The translations under genes and the position numbers were made by a program. From positions 1-61,817 of the forward strand of contig JAFZTV010000107.1 in the NCBI GenBank assembly GCA_017618625.1: a DNA stretch of 61,817 nucleotides. The letters are read 5' to 3'. This document shows positions 15,968 through 24,689 of this stretch, piece after piece (the first letter of the stretch is position 1; every line of letters begins with the position of its first letter). Source of the DNA: Bacteroidales bacterium (GTDB lineage: Bacteria; Bacteroidota; Bacteroidia; Bacteroidales; P3). The notes below the pieces were generated by a model, which ran no database searches, was not told the DNA's origin, and was given only the letters and a program-made list of their open reading frames with translations.

Positions 15968-17101
15968 ATGAAACGTATTCTAATATTTCTCCCGGTCGTT
16001 TTGCTCCTCGCATCATGCGTCAACTACACGGTTTATCCCGTCAAGTCACGTCCCGCTATCCATCCCAAGGGTGGCATGCTATACGCATTGCCCAAGACCA
16101 AGGTGTGCGTCACTGTGACCTTCAACAAACGCAACTACGAGGCTGCTCCTTACGCCGAGTTCGCCGCCGAGATGCTGGGGCTCGACAAGACCGACGTCAA
16201 TTCGCCCTATTCGATTGAGAGTGTTTCCATCGACGGCGTCAACGAGGCCGACCCCAACCTCTACTACTTCATCTACCCCCGTCGCCTTTCGGTCAATATC
16301 GACAGTCGTCATCTGTTGCGTTCCGTGGGCGTCAGTCACGACGACTATGAGGAGTTTGAGTCCTATACCGAGCGTCGCGGTCGTGCTACCTCGGACAACG
16401 AGACCGCCACGGCGGAATACAACCTCTACGACCGCGCCGACACTTTCTATGTGCGTGGTGACCGTGCTGGCAAACCCTCGCTTGTCACCTCCAAGAAAGA
16501 CAGCCGCAGCCTGCGTCAGCGTGCTGCCGCCGCTGCACAGCGTCTTGAGGAGATTCAAACCAAACGTCAGCAGCTGCTATACGGCGACTACGAGGGCGAC
16601 TATAGCCCTGAGGCGATGAAGTATCTCGCCGACCGCCTCGCCGAGCAGGAACAGACGATACTCGACCAGTTCGTTGGCCGCACCGTATCCGAGACAGTAC
16701 GTTTCTATGTTGACCCCAAGACCGACCGTGCTTCGCTCGACAGCCAGACCGTCGCCCTTTTCGCCTTTTCGCCCAAACTGGGATTACGCACCGGCGCCGC
16801 GATGGAGAAAGGCATGGACACCGTCTATTGCACCCTCCACAGCGAGAACACCTTGCGTAGTGCCACCCGTTTTGTCAAGCAGAGCACCAAGGGCAGCCGC
16901 AAGGACGATAACGCCGGCTCGCGTCGCACCTTCAAGTACCGCCAGGCCGAGACCGTCCACGTGTCCGTCTATTGGAAAGACTATCTCTTCGAGACTGATG
17001 TGCGCATAGCCCAGTTCGGCCCCATCGTTGACCTCCCCAAGCACAAGTTCGAAGCCATCTTCGACCGCCACACCGGCGACCTGATATACTATAAGAACTG
17101 A
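15968..17101 (+). CDS. DUF4831 family lipoprotein
   Basis: A 377-residue protein with a lipoprotein signal (MKRILIFLPVVLLLASC, lipobox LASC, Cys17), so it is probably anchored in the outer membrane. The body, with GMLYALPKTKVCVTVTFNK near residue 37, YAEFAAEMLG and FQPIVDLP-like C-terminal strands, matches DUF4831, a Bacteroidota family without known function. A basic, Arg/Gln/Glu-rich helical stretch (residues about 175-225) is probably coiled coil. Confidence 0.8.
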   Translation: MKRILIFLPVVLLLASCVNYTVYPVKSRPAIHPKGGMLYALPKTKVCVTVTFNKRNYEAAPYAEFAAEMLGLDKTDVNSPYSIESVSIDGVNEADPNLYYFIYPRRLSVNIDSRHLLRSVGVSHDDYEEFESYTERRGRATSDNETATAEYNLYDRADTFYVRGDRAGKPSLVTSKKDSRSLRQRAAAAAQRLEEIQTKRQQLLYGDYEGDYSPEAMKYLADRLAEQEQTILDQFVGRTVSETVRFYVDPKTDRASLDSQTVALFAFSPKLGLRTGAAMEKGMDTVYCTLHSENTLRSATRFVKQSTKGSRKDDNAGSRRTFKYRQAETVHVSVYWKDYLFETDVRIAQFGPIVDLPKHKFEAIFDRHTGDLIYYKN

Positions 17102-17176
17102 GTTTTTAGTTTTAATTTTTTAGTTGATGGCATTGTTGCTTTATAATTTTACAATCAGTCGCTAACGCAATAAGAT

Positions 17177-18106
17177 TTGCCTTTCTCTGTCACCATATTC
17201 GGTTCAGGCGCGGCGACGCCAACACAAGGCCGCCACTGCAGCTCGCAGATGATAAACATCGGCGGCTTCAAGGCACTGCTCGACTGCGGCGAGGCTACAC
17301 AGAACCAGATGCACCTCTACTACAAACGCATCCGATCGCTCGACACCATCTTTATATCCCATCTGCATGGCGACCACTGGTTCGGCCTTCCCGGGCTGCT
17401 CTCCTCAATGCACCTCGGTGGCCGCACCGAGCCGCTCGATGTCTATGCTCCCAAAGGCCTCAAAACGGTGCTCGATGCCGTCTTTGCCATATCTGGTTCG
17501 GGTCTTCAATATGAGTTGCGAGTGCACGAGATTGTAGCGACTGAGCCCGAGACTATTTTCGAGAACAAGTTCTGCAAGGTCAAGGCTTTTCCTCTTCGTC
17601 ATTCAGTACCCACCTATGGCTTTATCTTCGAGGAGGCCGAACCCGAACTTAACCTCAAAAAAAACGCTCGCGACAAATACGGTCTTTCCGACCTCGACTG
17701 CCGCAACGTCAAGGCAGGAGCAGACTTCACCATGCCCGACGGCACAGTTATCCCCAACGCCGAGATGACACTCCCTCGCCGCAAAGTCCGCCGCTATGCC
17801 TACTGTTGCGACACGGGCTATTTCGATGAACTGTCTGCTTTTGTCCACGGAGTCGACTTGCTCTGTCTCGAAAGCACCTTCGACAACTCGTTCCGAGAGC
17901 TCGCCGCCGAGAAAGGCCACCTCACCGCCCTTCAGGCAGCACAGATTGCCACCCAGGCCGAGGTCGGTCAGCTGCTTTTAACCCATTTCTCCGCCCGCTA
18001 CAAAGGCGACAAGATAGAGATTATTGTCCGCGAAGCCAAGTCAGTATTTGAAAACACAATCTTTGCTGAAGACGGCCAAACTTACGAGGTGGACGACAAA
18101 CGATAG
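17177..18106 (+). CDS. rnz: Ribonuclease Z
   Basis: A 309-residue metallo-beta-lactamase-fold endonuclease that trims tRNA 3' ends. The zinc motif SHLHGDH is at residues 61-67, the N-terminus has FGSGAATPT and the C-terminal part has the conserved YCCDTGY and LLTHFSARY segments. The start is TTG at 17177 because no in-frame ATG or GTG precedes the conserved VTIFGSG strand. It may share a transcript with the upstream DUF4831 gene. Confidence 0.95.
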   Translation: MPFSVTIFGSGAATPTQGRHCSSQMINIGGFKALLDCGEATQNQMHLYYKRIRSLDTIFISHLHGDHWFGLPGLLSSMHLGGRTEPLDVYAPKGLKTVLDAVFAISGSGLQYELRVHEIVATEPETIFENKFCKVKAFPLRHSVPTYGFIFEEAEPELNLKKNARDKYGLSDLDCRNVKAGADFTMPDGTVIPNAEMTLPRRKVRRYAYCCDTGYFDELSAFVHGVDLLCLESTFDNSFRELAAEKGHLTALQAAQIATQAEVGQLLLTHFSARYKGDKIEIIVREAKSVFENTIFAEDGQTYEVDDKR

Positions 18107-18136
18107 AAAGTCGTTGTGTCCACCTCTCAGCGACTA

Positions 18137-18201
18137 TCAGTCAAAACACGGCTTTGATACGGCTTTGATACATTAAGCAGCAACAGATAATAGGGCTTTG
18201 A
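18137..18201. repeat. 11-bp units ACGGCTTTGAT upstream of the first FISUMP gene
   Basis: ACGGCTTTGAT occurs twice in tandem (18148-18158, 18159-18169), and further 11-bp steps follow (ACATTAAGCAG, CAACAGATAAT, AGGGCTTTGAA). The units lie just upstream of the predicted promoter. They resemble the ACGGAGTTGAT units at 28435-28467 read on the other strand. Confidence 0.8.
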
Positions 18202-18211
18202 AAACTTTTCA

Positions 18212-18219
18212 TATCTTTG
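18212..18219 (+). promoter_or_regulatory. TATCTTTG promoter core of the FISUMP lipoprotein gene
   Basis: TATCTTTG 72 nt upstream of the ATG at 18291. Its position excludes the longer in-frame reading that would begin at 18198. Confidence 0.75.
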
Positions 18220-18290
18220 CATCGTGTGTGACGGAGTGTAAAAATCGGTTAAAAGGATTAATAATACTGCGAATAGTAAATCACAAACAA

Positions 18291-19010
18291 ATGAAAAGAC
18301 TGTTCTTTATGGTGGCGGTTGCGCTGCTGACATTTGGGATGGCGTCGTGCGAGAGGAATGGTGACGACAATGGTGGATCGAACAACGGTAACACCCCTTC
18401 TAACCCTACGAATCCGACCACAGACGATTGGGTTGACCTAGGCCTTCCGAGCGGTCTGTTGTGGGCCAAATGCAATCTTGGTGCGACAACACCTGAGGAA
18501 TACGGTAACTACTATGCCTGGGGTGAGATTGCGTCCAAGAGTGTGTACACGTGGGATACATACACATACGGTGACGACGATGGGTTTATTCACATTTATA
18601 AATACAATTCGAGTGCGGATTACGGCACCGTGGACAATAAAATCGTGCTTGAACCAGACGACGATGCGGCCTCGGTTGCCTTGGGTGCTGGTGCACGGAT
18701 GCCCACCCAGGCTGAATGGCAGGAATTGATTGATAACACCACCGTTGAGTGGACAACAGAGAATGATGTTTACGGACGCAAATTCACGGCGGCTAATGGC
18801 AACAGCCTGTTTTTGCCCGCTGCGGGTTTTCGTGTTGACGCGGAGCTTTGTCTTGCGGGAGAGCTCGGCGCCTACTGGTCCTCGTCTCTCTTTGAGGAAA
18901 TCCCGAGTGGAGCGATTTACCTTGATTTCCAATCGGACGGTATGAACATGATTTACTTTGATCGCTTCTACGGGCGGTCAGTCCGCGCTGTGCGTGCCAG
19001 ACAGAACTAA
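18291..19010 (+). CDS. FISUMP-domain lipoprotein
   Basis: A 239-residue lipoprotein (signal MKRLFFMVAVALLTFGMASC, lipidated Cys20) followed by a low-complexity Gly/Asn/Pro/Thr linker and one Fibrobacter succinogenes major paralogous domain (TIGR02145) from about residue 50. Landmarks are WVDLGLPSGLLWAKCNLG, YYAWGE, ARMPTQAEWQEL, NSLFLPAAGF, YWSSS and the terminal SVRAVRA. The fold is thought to be related to formylglycine-generating-enzyme/C-type-lectin domains, and the function is unknown. The gene has 11-bp repeats on both sides. Confidence 0.88.
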   Translation: MKRLFFMVAVALLTFGMASCERNGDDNGGSNNGNTPSNPTNPTTDDWVDLGLPSGLLWAKCNLGATTPEEYGNYYAWGEIASKSVYTWDTYTYGDDDGFIHIYKYNSSADYGTVDNKIVLEPDDDAASVALGAGARMPTQAEWQELIDNTTVEWTTENDVYGRKFTAANGNSLFLPAAGFRVDAELCLAGELGAYWSSSLFEEIPSGAIYLDFQSDGMNMIYFDRFYGRSVRAVRARQN

Positions 19011-19084
19011 CCTCTGTTCCATTGTTTTTTAGTCGTTGCGGATAACATATTCGTAACAACGGCAGGAGGGAGGGAAACGGTGGT

Positions 19085-19249
19085 TTCGTCCCTGATTTGT
19101 CCTAGGTCCATCCCGGTTGTGTCGGAAGTGGTTCCTGGTTGTGTAGTAGATTTCTCCTAGTTGTTCCTTACATTTCTCTTAGTTGTCTCCTACATTTCTC
19201 CTAGTATTTTCCTAGATTTCTCTTAGCATAGTCCTACTTTTGTAGGACT
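19085..19249. repeat. 11-bp phased array downstream of the FISUMP lipoprotein gene
   Basis: Fifteen consecutive 11-bp steps in one register, consensus TTTCTCCTAGT. Examples are 19151-19161 TTTCTCCTAGT, 19173-19183 TTTCTCTTAGT and 19195-19205 TTTCTCCTAGT; degenerate units precede at 19085-19150. Shifted by one base the consensus is WTTTYNCCTAS, the same as the reverse complement of the array at 40213-40421. No reading frame uses it. Confidence 0.92.
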
Positions 19250-19334
19250 TGTTATGCACTTTTGGAGCACCTAGAGAGCAGGTAGAAAGAGGGTAGAGAG
19301 GACTTGTGGCCTAGGTGGCGAGATGGGGAAGCGT

Positions 19335-19379
19335 AAAAAAGAAGCGGAGCGTCCAAGTGAACGCCCCGCTTCTCGTTTT
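19335..19379. terminator. Bidirectional terminator between the FISUMP gene and gcvH
   Basis: GAAGCGGAGCG (19341-19351) pairs with CGCCCCGCTTC (19362-19372) with one mismatch and a 10-nt loop. A T-run follows on the minus strand and TCGTTTTG on the plus strand, so it can end both convergent transcripts. Confidence 0.88.
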
Positions 19380-19395
19380 GTGATTGTCGTATGGT

Positions 19396-19776
19396 TTATT
19401 TGGCAATCTTGGCTTCGTAGGCTGCGCTGTCGAGCAGGCCGTCGATGTCGCCCATGTTCTCGGGTTTGATTTTGATAATCCAGCCCTCGCCGTAGGGGTC
19501 GTTGTTGATTGAAGAAGCGTCGTCAACAACAGCGTTGTTGAGCTCCACCACTTCGCCGTTGACGGGCATAAGCAGGTCTGCAACGGTCTTCACGGCCTCG
19601 ACGCTGCCGAAAGCCTCGCCAGCGTTGACGGTCTCGCCTTCGGTGGTCACATCGACGAACACGATGTCGCCAAGTTCGTGCTGTGCGTAGTCGGTGATGC
19701 CGACAAATGCAAATTCGCCTTCAATTCTTACCCATTCGTCATCCTGGGTGTACTTCAGATTCTGAGGAATATTCAT
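19396..19776 (-). CDS. gcvH: Glycine cleavage system H protein
   Basis: A 126-residue lipoyl carrier that shuttles the aminomethyl group between the P and T proteins. The lipoylated lysine is Lys63 in SVEAVKTVADL, and DEWVRIEG and GITDYAQHELGDIVFVDV are conserved H-protein segments. Length is normal. The other glycine cleavage genes are not nearby. It has a TACTTTTG promoter element upstream. Confidence 0.96.
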   Translation of the reverse strand: MNIPQNLKYTQDDEWVRIEGEFAFVGITDYAQHELGDIVFVDVTTEGETVNAGEAFGSVEAVKTVADLLMPVNGEVVELNNAVVDDASSINNDPYGEGWIIKIKPENMGDIDGLLDSAAYEAKIAK

Positions 19777-19819
19777 CTTGTTTTTGTTAAATGGTTAATA
19801 TTTCATTTGAAATGATGTG

Positions 19820-19827
19820 CAAAAGTA
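19820..19827 (-). promoter_or_regulatory. TACTTTTG promoter core of gcvH
   Basis: The minus strand reads TACTTTTG (TAnnTTTG) 44 nt upstream of the gcvH ATG. Confidence 0.6.
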
Positions 19828-19965
19828 CAACATTTTTCGCAAGTGGAGTGGCAAATTGCAAAAAAAATAAGAAATATAGGTGCAACAACCCTGCTGCACT
19901 TGGATGTTTAGCCCTCTTTTTTGATTTTTTTAGATGCAAGATGATGCTAATGTGAAAAAAAGTTT

Positions 19966-19973
19966 TATCTTTG
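19966..19973 (+). promoter_or_regulatory. TATCTTTG promoter core of rho
   Basis: TATCTTTG about 118 nt upstream of the rho ATG. Confidence 0.7.
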
Positions 19974-20091
19974 CATTGCCCGAACGGATAGGACTGTATG
20001 GTTGTTCCCGTTGGACAATTTTAGTTATCAGCTTTTTATCTTTCATTTAGACATTGGCAGATTTACTTCCCGCTAAGGAAAACTTATTTTT

Positions 20092-21960
20092 ATGTACAGC
20101 ATTAATGACCTTGCTGCCAAGGCTCACATAGAGCTTATCAGCATAGCGAAAACCATGGGCATTGCCCGTGCGCAACACTACAACGCGCAAGAACTTATCT
20201 ACAAGATTTTAGACAAGCAGGCCGCAAGTCCTGCCGAACCCGAGCCTGCAGGCGTGGAGCCAGTGAAGAAACGAGGACGCAGGGCACGCATTCAACCACC
20301 ACTGCTGGCCGAGTCGTCGAATCCGACTCCGCGTAAGCGCGGCCGCAAAAAGAAAGTGGTTGAACCGGAAACGGCTCCAGCCGCCACGACGGCAAAGAAA
20401 CCGGTAAAGGTGGTCCCCGACCAGATTGCATCAGAGGTGGCTCACCTCGACATTGCGGGCATGGAGGTGCCGCAGATTCCCGATATTGAAGGGATGCTCA
20501 GGGTTCCCGAAAACCCGCAGCCGTCGACTCTGGTGAAACCCGCCGAAGAAACGGAAACTGTTGTGCCGTCAAAAACTGAACAGACCACCGAAGCAGTTGA
20601 AGTGGCGGCCAAAAATGAATCGGTAGAGAATGAGGCATCGCAGGAACCCGCGAGCCAGCCCGCTCAACCTGTTCAGAACGACCAGCCGGAGTCAACCGCA
20701 GCATCGGATTCGTCGGACAAGTCTGAACAGTCGGACGCATCCAACCAAGAACGCAGGCAGTCGAAGAAAGACCGCAAGAAAAACCAGCGCGACCAGGCTT
20801 TGGGCCTCAAGCCTCTCCGTCGTCCAGAATATGAGTTTGAGGTCGAAGGCGCCGCCGAGGTGGAAGGTGTTTTAGACCTTCTGCCCGATGGAAACGGATA
20901 TCTGCGTTCGTCGGATTATAATTACCTCCCGTCTCCAGACGACGTCTTCCTCTCTGTGCAGCAGATACGCTCTTACGGTTTGAAGTTGGGTGACACCATA
21001 CTTTGCCGTGTGCGTCCGCCTCGCGAGGGCGAGAAATGTTTCTATATGGTGAAGTTGCTTGAGGTGAACGGATTGACGACCGACCGTATTCGCGACCGAA
21101 TACCTTTTGAGTCGCTCACACCGCTTTTCCCCAACGAGAAGCTAACCCTTACAGGCCATCCGCAGGAGACTCTCTCCACCCGTATTATCGACATGTTCAC
21201 CCCCATCGGAAAGGGGCAGCGCGGATTGATTGTGTCGCAACCCAAGACTGGTAAGACAACCCTGCTGAAAGAGGTGGCCAACGCCATCGCTTACAATCAT
21301 CCCGAGGTCTATCTCATAGTTCTGCTAATCGATGAGCGTCCCGAGGAGGTAACAGACATGCAGCGCAGCGTCAAGGCAGAGGTGATTGCCTCCACTTTCG
21401 ACGAGCCTGCCGACCGCCACGTGAAGATTGCCAACTTGGTTCTGGAAAAGGCCAAACGTATGACCGAGTGTGGTCATGACGTAATGATTGTTCTCGACTC
21501 TATCACTCGTCTGGCTCGTGCATACAATACGGTTCAGCCGGCGTCGGGCAAGGTGCTATCAGGTGGTGTCGAGGCTAACGCCTTGCAGAAACCCAAAAGG
21601 TTCTTCGGCGCAGCGCGTAACATAGAGAACGGAGGCTCGCTCACCATCATTGCAACCGCCCTCACCGACACGGGCTCCAAGATGGACGACGTGATTTTCG
21701 AGGAGTTCAAGGGCACTGGCAATATGGAGCTGCAGCTTGACCGCAAACTCGCCAATAAGCGCATCTACCCCGCAATTGACTTGGTGGCTTCGAGTACCCG
21801 TCGCGACGACCTGCTCGTACAGCCCATGTTGCTCAACCGCGTGCTCATATTGCGCAACCAGCTCACCGACCTAAACCCGGTGGAGGCTATGGAATATTTG
21901 CAGAAAAACATGAGCCGCAGCCACAACAACGAGGAGTTCCTCATGACAATGGACAAATAG
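20092..21960 (+). CDS. rho: Transcription termination factor Rho
   Basis: A 622-residue hexameric RNA helicase. The N-terminal helix bundle ([20 protein letters not shown], residues 1-45) is followed by a disordered, Pro/Glu/Lys-rich insertion of about 200 residues (50-255) with RGRRARIQ and RKRGRKKK basic patches, then the RNA-binding cold-shock domain ([16 protein letters not shown]) and the RecA-like core with Walker [12 protein letters not shown] near residue 381. E. coli Rho has 419 residues, so the extra length is the insertion, which is known in Bacteroidota Rho. It is encoded alone with a long leader. Confidence 0.97.
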   Translation: MYSINDLAAKAHIELISIAKTMGIARAQHYNAQELIYKILDKQAASPAEPEPAGVEPVKKRGRRARIQPPLLAESSNPTPRKRGRKKKVVEPETAPAATTAKKPVKVVPDQIASEVAHLDIAGMEVPQIPDIEGMLRVPENPQPSTLVKPAEETETVVPSKTEQTTEAVEVAAKNESVENEASQEPASQPAQPVQNDQPESTAASDSSDKSEQSDASNQERRQSKKDRKKNQRDQALGLKPLRRPEYEFEVEGAAEVEGVLDLLPDGNGYLRSSDYNYLPSPDDVFLSVQQIRSYGLKLGDTILCRVRPPREGEKCFYMVKLLEVNGLTTDRIRDRIPFESLTPLFPNEKLTLTGHPQETLSTRIIDMFTPIGKGQRGLIVSQPKTGKTTLLKEVANAIAYNHPEVYLIVLLIDERPEEVTDMQRSVKAEVIASTFDEPADRHVKIANLVLEKAKRMTECGHDVMIVLDSITRLARAYNTVQPASGKVLSGGVEANALQKPKRFFGAARNIENGGSLTIIATALTDTGSKMDDVIFEEFKGTGNMELQLDRKLANKRIYPAIDLVASSTRRDDLLVQPMLLNRVLILRNQLTDLNPVEAMEYLQKNMSRSHNNEEFLMTMDK

Positions 21961-22026
21961 TTTTTTAGTTTTAAGTGGGAGGCGCAAGTTAGTGCCTATT
22001 CAGTTTACGATTCACAAATTAAAAAG

Positions 22027-22044
22027 CCCCATGTGGGTACGCAC
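22027..22044. repeat. CCCATGTG-N-ACGCAC motif, copy 1
   Basis: CCCCATGTGGGTACGCAC, which ends at the threonine aldolase ATG. Similar words occur at 24667-24686, 26806-26824 and 52676-52695, each next to AGTTTCAAG-family heptads. Confidence 0.55.
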
Positions 22045-23094
22045 ATGAAACGAGGATTTGGCAGTGACAACCATTCGGGCGTGAGTCCTGAAATACTAGA
22101 GGCCATAGCAAAGGCCAATACCGAGCATGCACTCGCATACGGCGACGACGAGTGGTGCGGACGCACTTCAAAACTGTTCAAGGACACTTTCGGCAGTCAG
22201 GCTGAGGTCTATTTCGTGTTCAACGGAACGGGCGCCAACGTGCTGAGCATAGACCTTATGTGCCGTTCCCATCATGCAGTGGTATGTGCTGAGACGGCAC
22301 ATATTTTTGTTGACGAGTGTGGCGCTCCGCAGCGGATTGTGGGTAGCAAGCTGCTGCCAGTCGCCACTCCCGATGGAAAGCTCACTCCAGAGCTGGCACA
22401 AACCCAGATGCATGGATTCGGCTTTGAACACCATGCACAGCCGAGGGCTATCAGCATTTCGCAGCCGACCGAACTGGGAACGCTCTACACCATAGATGAA
22501 ATAAAGGCACTGGCCAGTCTTGCTCATGCGCACGGCATGTTCCTGCACATAGATGGCGCACGGTTGGCCAACGCCGCAGTGGCATTGGGTTGCACGTTCA
22601 AAGAGATGACCACCGACGCTGGTGTAGATATTCTCTCGTTTGGTGGCACCAAGAACGGCATGCTGATGGGGGAGAGCTGTGTGGTTTTGAACCCCGAACT
22701 CAACGCCGATGCAAAATACCGTCGCAAGCAAATGGGTCAGCTTTGTAGCAAGATGCGCTTCATGGCGGCTCAGTTTGAGGCATATCTGTCGCAGGATGTA
22801 TGGCGTCGCAACGCCGAACACTCAAACCGTATGGCACAGCTGCTCTACGCCGAACTTATGAAGATGGAGCAGTTTAAGCAGTCAAAAGATTATGCTGTCC
22901 TTTACCCTGTGCAAGTCAACAGTGTGTTCGCCCGTCTGCCACGCGAGGTGTGGACGGCTCTGCAACAACGCTATTTCTTCTACGACTGGGACGAGGCGAA
23001 AAACGAAGTCCGATGGATGTGTTCTTTTGATACCACCGAGCAGGATATACAAGACTTTGTCACAGCCTTAAAGGATGTAATCAGCACTCGCTGA
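22045..23094 (+). CDS. Threonine aldolase family PLP enzyme
   Basis: A fold-type I PLP protein of about 349 residues (beta-eliminating lyase family), most likely a low-specificity L-threonine aldolase that makes glycine and acetaldehyde. FGSDNHSGVSPEIL opens the protein, HIDGARLANAA (the PLP-aspartate region) is near residue 170 and the Schiff-base lysine is in SFGGTKNG near residue 200. The ATG at 22045 (MKRGFGS) is preferred over an in-frame GTG four codons upstream, which lies in the CCCATGTG motif. Serine- or other amino-acid-cleaving activity is possible. Confidence 0.88.
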   Translation: MKRGFGSDNHSGVSPEILEAIAKANTEHALAYGDDEWCGRTSKLFKDTFGSQAEVYFVFNGTGANVLSIDLMCRSHHAVVCAETAHIFVDECGAPQRIVGSKLLPVATPDGKLTPELAQTQMHGFGFEHHAQPRAISISQPTELGTLYTIDEIKALASLAHAHGMFLHIDGARLANAAVALGCTFKEMTTDAGVDILSFGGTKNGMLMGESCVVLNPELNADAKYRRKQMGQLCSKMRFMAAQFEAYLSQDVWRRNAEHSNRMAQLLYAELMKMEQFKQSKDYAVLYPVQVNSVFARLPREVWTALQQRYFFYDWDEAKNEVRWMCSFDTTEQDIQDFVTALKDVISTR

Positions 23095-23105
23095 CCGCCG
23101 ACCAC

Positions 23106-24671
23106 TTACTTTCTTAGAACTATACGGAACACCGTTCCCTGACCTACCACCGAATATTTCAGGAATATCTTTCCTCGATGGTATTCGTTGATTATGCGAC
23201 GGGCAAGTGACAGTCCCAGGCCCCAACCTCGCTGTTTTGTGGTGTAGCCGGATTCAAAAATATGTTTCTGTACCGAGGCTGGAATTCCTTTGCCGGTGTC
23301 GCTAATGTCTAGGTATATGTGCTTGCTGTCGTCGGACACTATGACCGAGAATATTCCACTGCCCTCCATGGCGTCGATTGCATTCTTGCAGAGGTTTTCG
23401 ATGACCCATTCAAACAGGTATCGGTTCATCGGCACAATCACCTCACCTTCGGGATAGCCCGTCTGGAACTCCACAGTCTTGGGACTTCGGGTTTTGAGAT
23501 AAGAGATGGCGTTCTCCACCACCTCGCATAGATTTTCATCTTTCAGCTCTGGTACCGAGCCGATTTTCGAGAATCGGTGGGTTATGGTCTCCAGTCGTGC
23601 AAGGTCTTTTTTGATTTCCGCCGAGTATTTTTCGTCGAAGGTCTTTCCCTCCAGGTAGTCGGTCCACGCTATGAGCGACGATATTGGTGTGCCCAGCTGG
23701 TGTGCGGTCTCCTTGGCCATGCCGACCCAGATGCGGTTCTGCTCCATGCTCCGTGCGGTGCGGAACAGGTTGTACGATATGAGCACCAGCACCATCAGTA
23801 TGAAAATATACAGCACGGGCACCCAGTTGAGCGCCTTGAGCAGCGGTGTGCTTTCGTAGAACACGTATGCCCGTTGCGAGTCGGGCAGGGTTATTTGTAT
23901 GGGTGTGTTCTCGTGCTGCATGCGCTCGAGTGTGGCAGCTAGTTTCTCTGGGGTATTTACGCTGTTTTCGTCGAGGTTGCCGTAGCTGAGCAGGCAGTGC
24001 ATCGAACCGTCGGTGATGACCACCGGAACAAATACCGAGTTGTTCGTGATTTCAGACAGGAACGACTGAAGGAACCCGTTGAGCACGTGGCGCAGTTCGC
24101 GGTAGGTGTGAGACTCTTTGTAGTATAGCGTCATCGGCATTCCCCATATCTTGTAGTGGAATGGTGGATTCTGTGAAAATTCTTCAAGCAGTCGGCCTTG
24201 CAGCCTTTGGCCGCTCATCTCTTGGGGGACGGTGATTATACCGTCAGCGTCGGTGATGATTAGGTCTGTCTGACAGCTGTCAACAATGTAGTTCACGTAT
24301 GCCAAGCTGAAGCGCATATCGGTGGCTTGGTCGGAGTTGAACGACTGCAGGATGTCGGTGTACATGCGCATCTTGCGGTACTCGTCCAACCCCACCTGTT
24401 TGAAGAATTCGTCCGAGTAGCTCATCAGCTGAGCCTTCTGGCTTATGGCTTGTGCCCAGAGGCTTACTTTCTGCTTTTCGGAGTGCCGTATCTGCGTGGC
24501 TATGTTGTTGATTTCCCATAGCGCAAAAATCGACAGCGCCACCGTGACGGCGAGTACTATCCACTTTACACGGGGACTATGGTAAATTCTCTGTCTGGTT
24601 TTTGATTTCAAGTTTCTTGTTTTTAGTTTCAAGCTGACTGAGGGGCACGTACCTGACTGCTTTCCCGCCAT
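23106..24671 (-). CDS. Sensor histidine kinase
   Basis: A 521-residue membrane kinase. It has one transmembrane helix at about residues 35-55, a periplasmic sensor region of about 220 residues without a recognised domain, and a second helix near 285-305. A HisKA-like region follows with the phosphorylated His in AKETAHQLGTP (about residue 323), and an HATPase domain ends in GWGLGLSLARRI. There is no PAS or HAMP domain and no response regulator beside it. The first 30 residues, with SLKLKTRNLKSKTR, are encoded by AGTTTCAAG-type heptads, and the ATG lies in a copy of the CCATGTG motif. It follows the LolE-like gene by 18 nt. Confidence 0.9.
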   Translation of the reverse strand: MAGKQSGTCPSVSLKLKTRNLKSKTRQRIYHSPRVKWIVLAVTVALSIFALWEINNIATQIRHSEKQKVSLWAQAISQKAQLMSYSDEFFKQVGLDEYRKMRMYTDILQSFNSDQATDMRFSLAYVNYIVDSCQTDLIITDADGIITVPQEMSGQRLQGRLLEEFSQNPPFHYKIWGMPMTLYYKESHTYRELRHVLNGFLQSFLSEITNNSVFVPVVITDGSMHCLLSYGNLDENSVNTPEKLAATLERMQHENTPIQITLPDSQRAYVFYESTPLLKALNWVPVLYIFILMVLVLISYNLFRTARSMEQNRIWVGMAKETAHQLGTPISSLIAWTDYLEGKTFDEKYSAEIKKDLARLETITHRFSKIGSVPELKDENLCEVVENAISYLKTRSPKTVEFQTGYPEGEVIVPMNRYLFEWVIENLCKNAIDAMEGSGIFSVIVSDDSKHIYLDISDTGKGIPASVQKHIFESGYTTKQRGWGLGLSLARRIINEYHRGKIFLKYSVVGQGTVFRIVLRK

Positions 24672-24686
24672 GTGCAGACACGCATC
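24590..24686. repeat. Heptad repeat and CCATGTG motif forming the histidine kinase start
   Basis: Units such as CAAGTTT, CTTGTTT, TTAGTTT and CAAGCTG with period 7, then the motif GCCATGTGCAGACACGCATC at 24667-24686. Together they encode the N-terminal tail of the histidine kinase. Confidence 0.8.
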
Positions 24687-24689
24687 GAA

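Larger units (their letters stand above)
19777..20091. other. Divergent gcvH/rho regulatory region
   Basis: Contains the leftward promoter element of gcvH (19820-19827), an AT-rich middle and the rightward rho promoter (19966-19973), followed by a rho leader of about 110 nt. No gene or repeat is seen. The long leader leaves room for the autoregulation known for rho in other bacteria, but I see no specific structure. Confidence 0.55.

Noticed and set aside
19974..20091. Riboswitch in the rho leader
   Set aside because: The leader is long enough, but I found no stable hairpin or known aptamer pattern in it.
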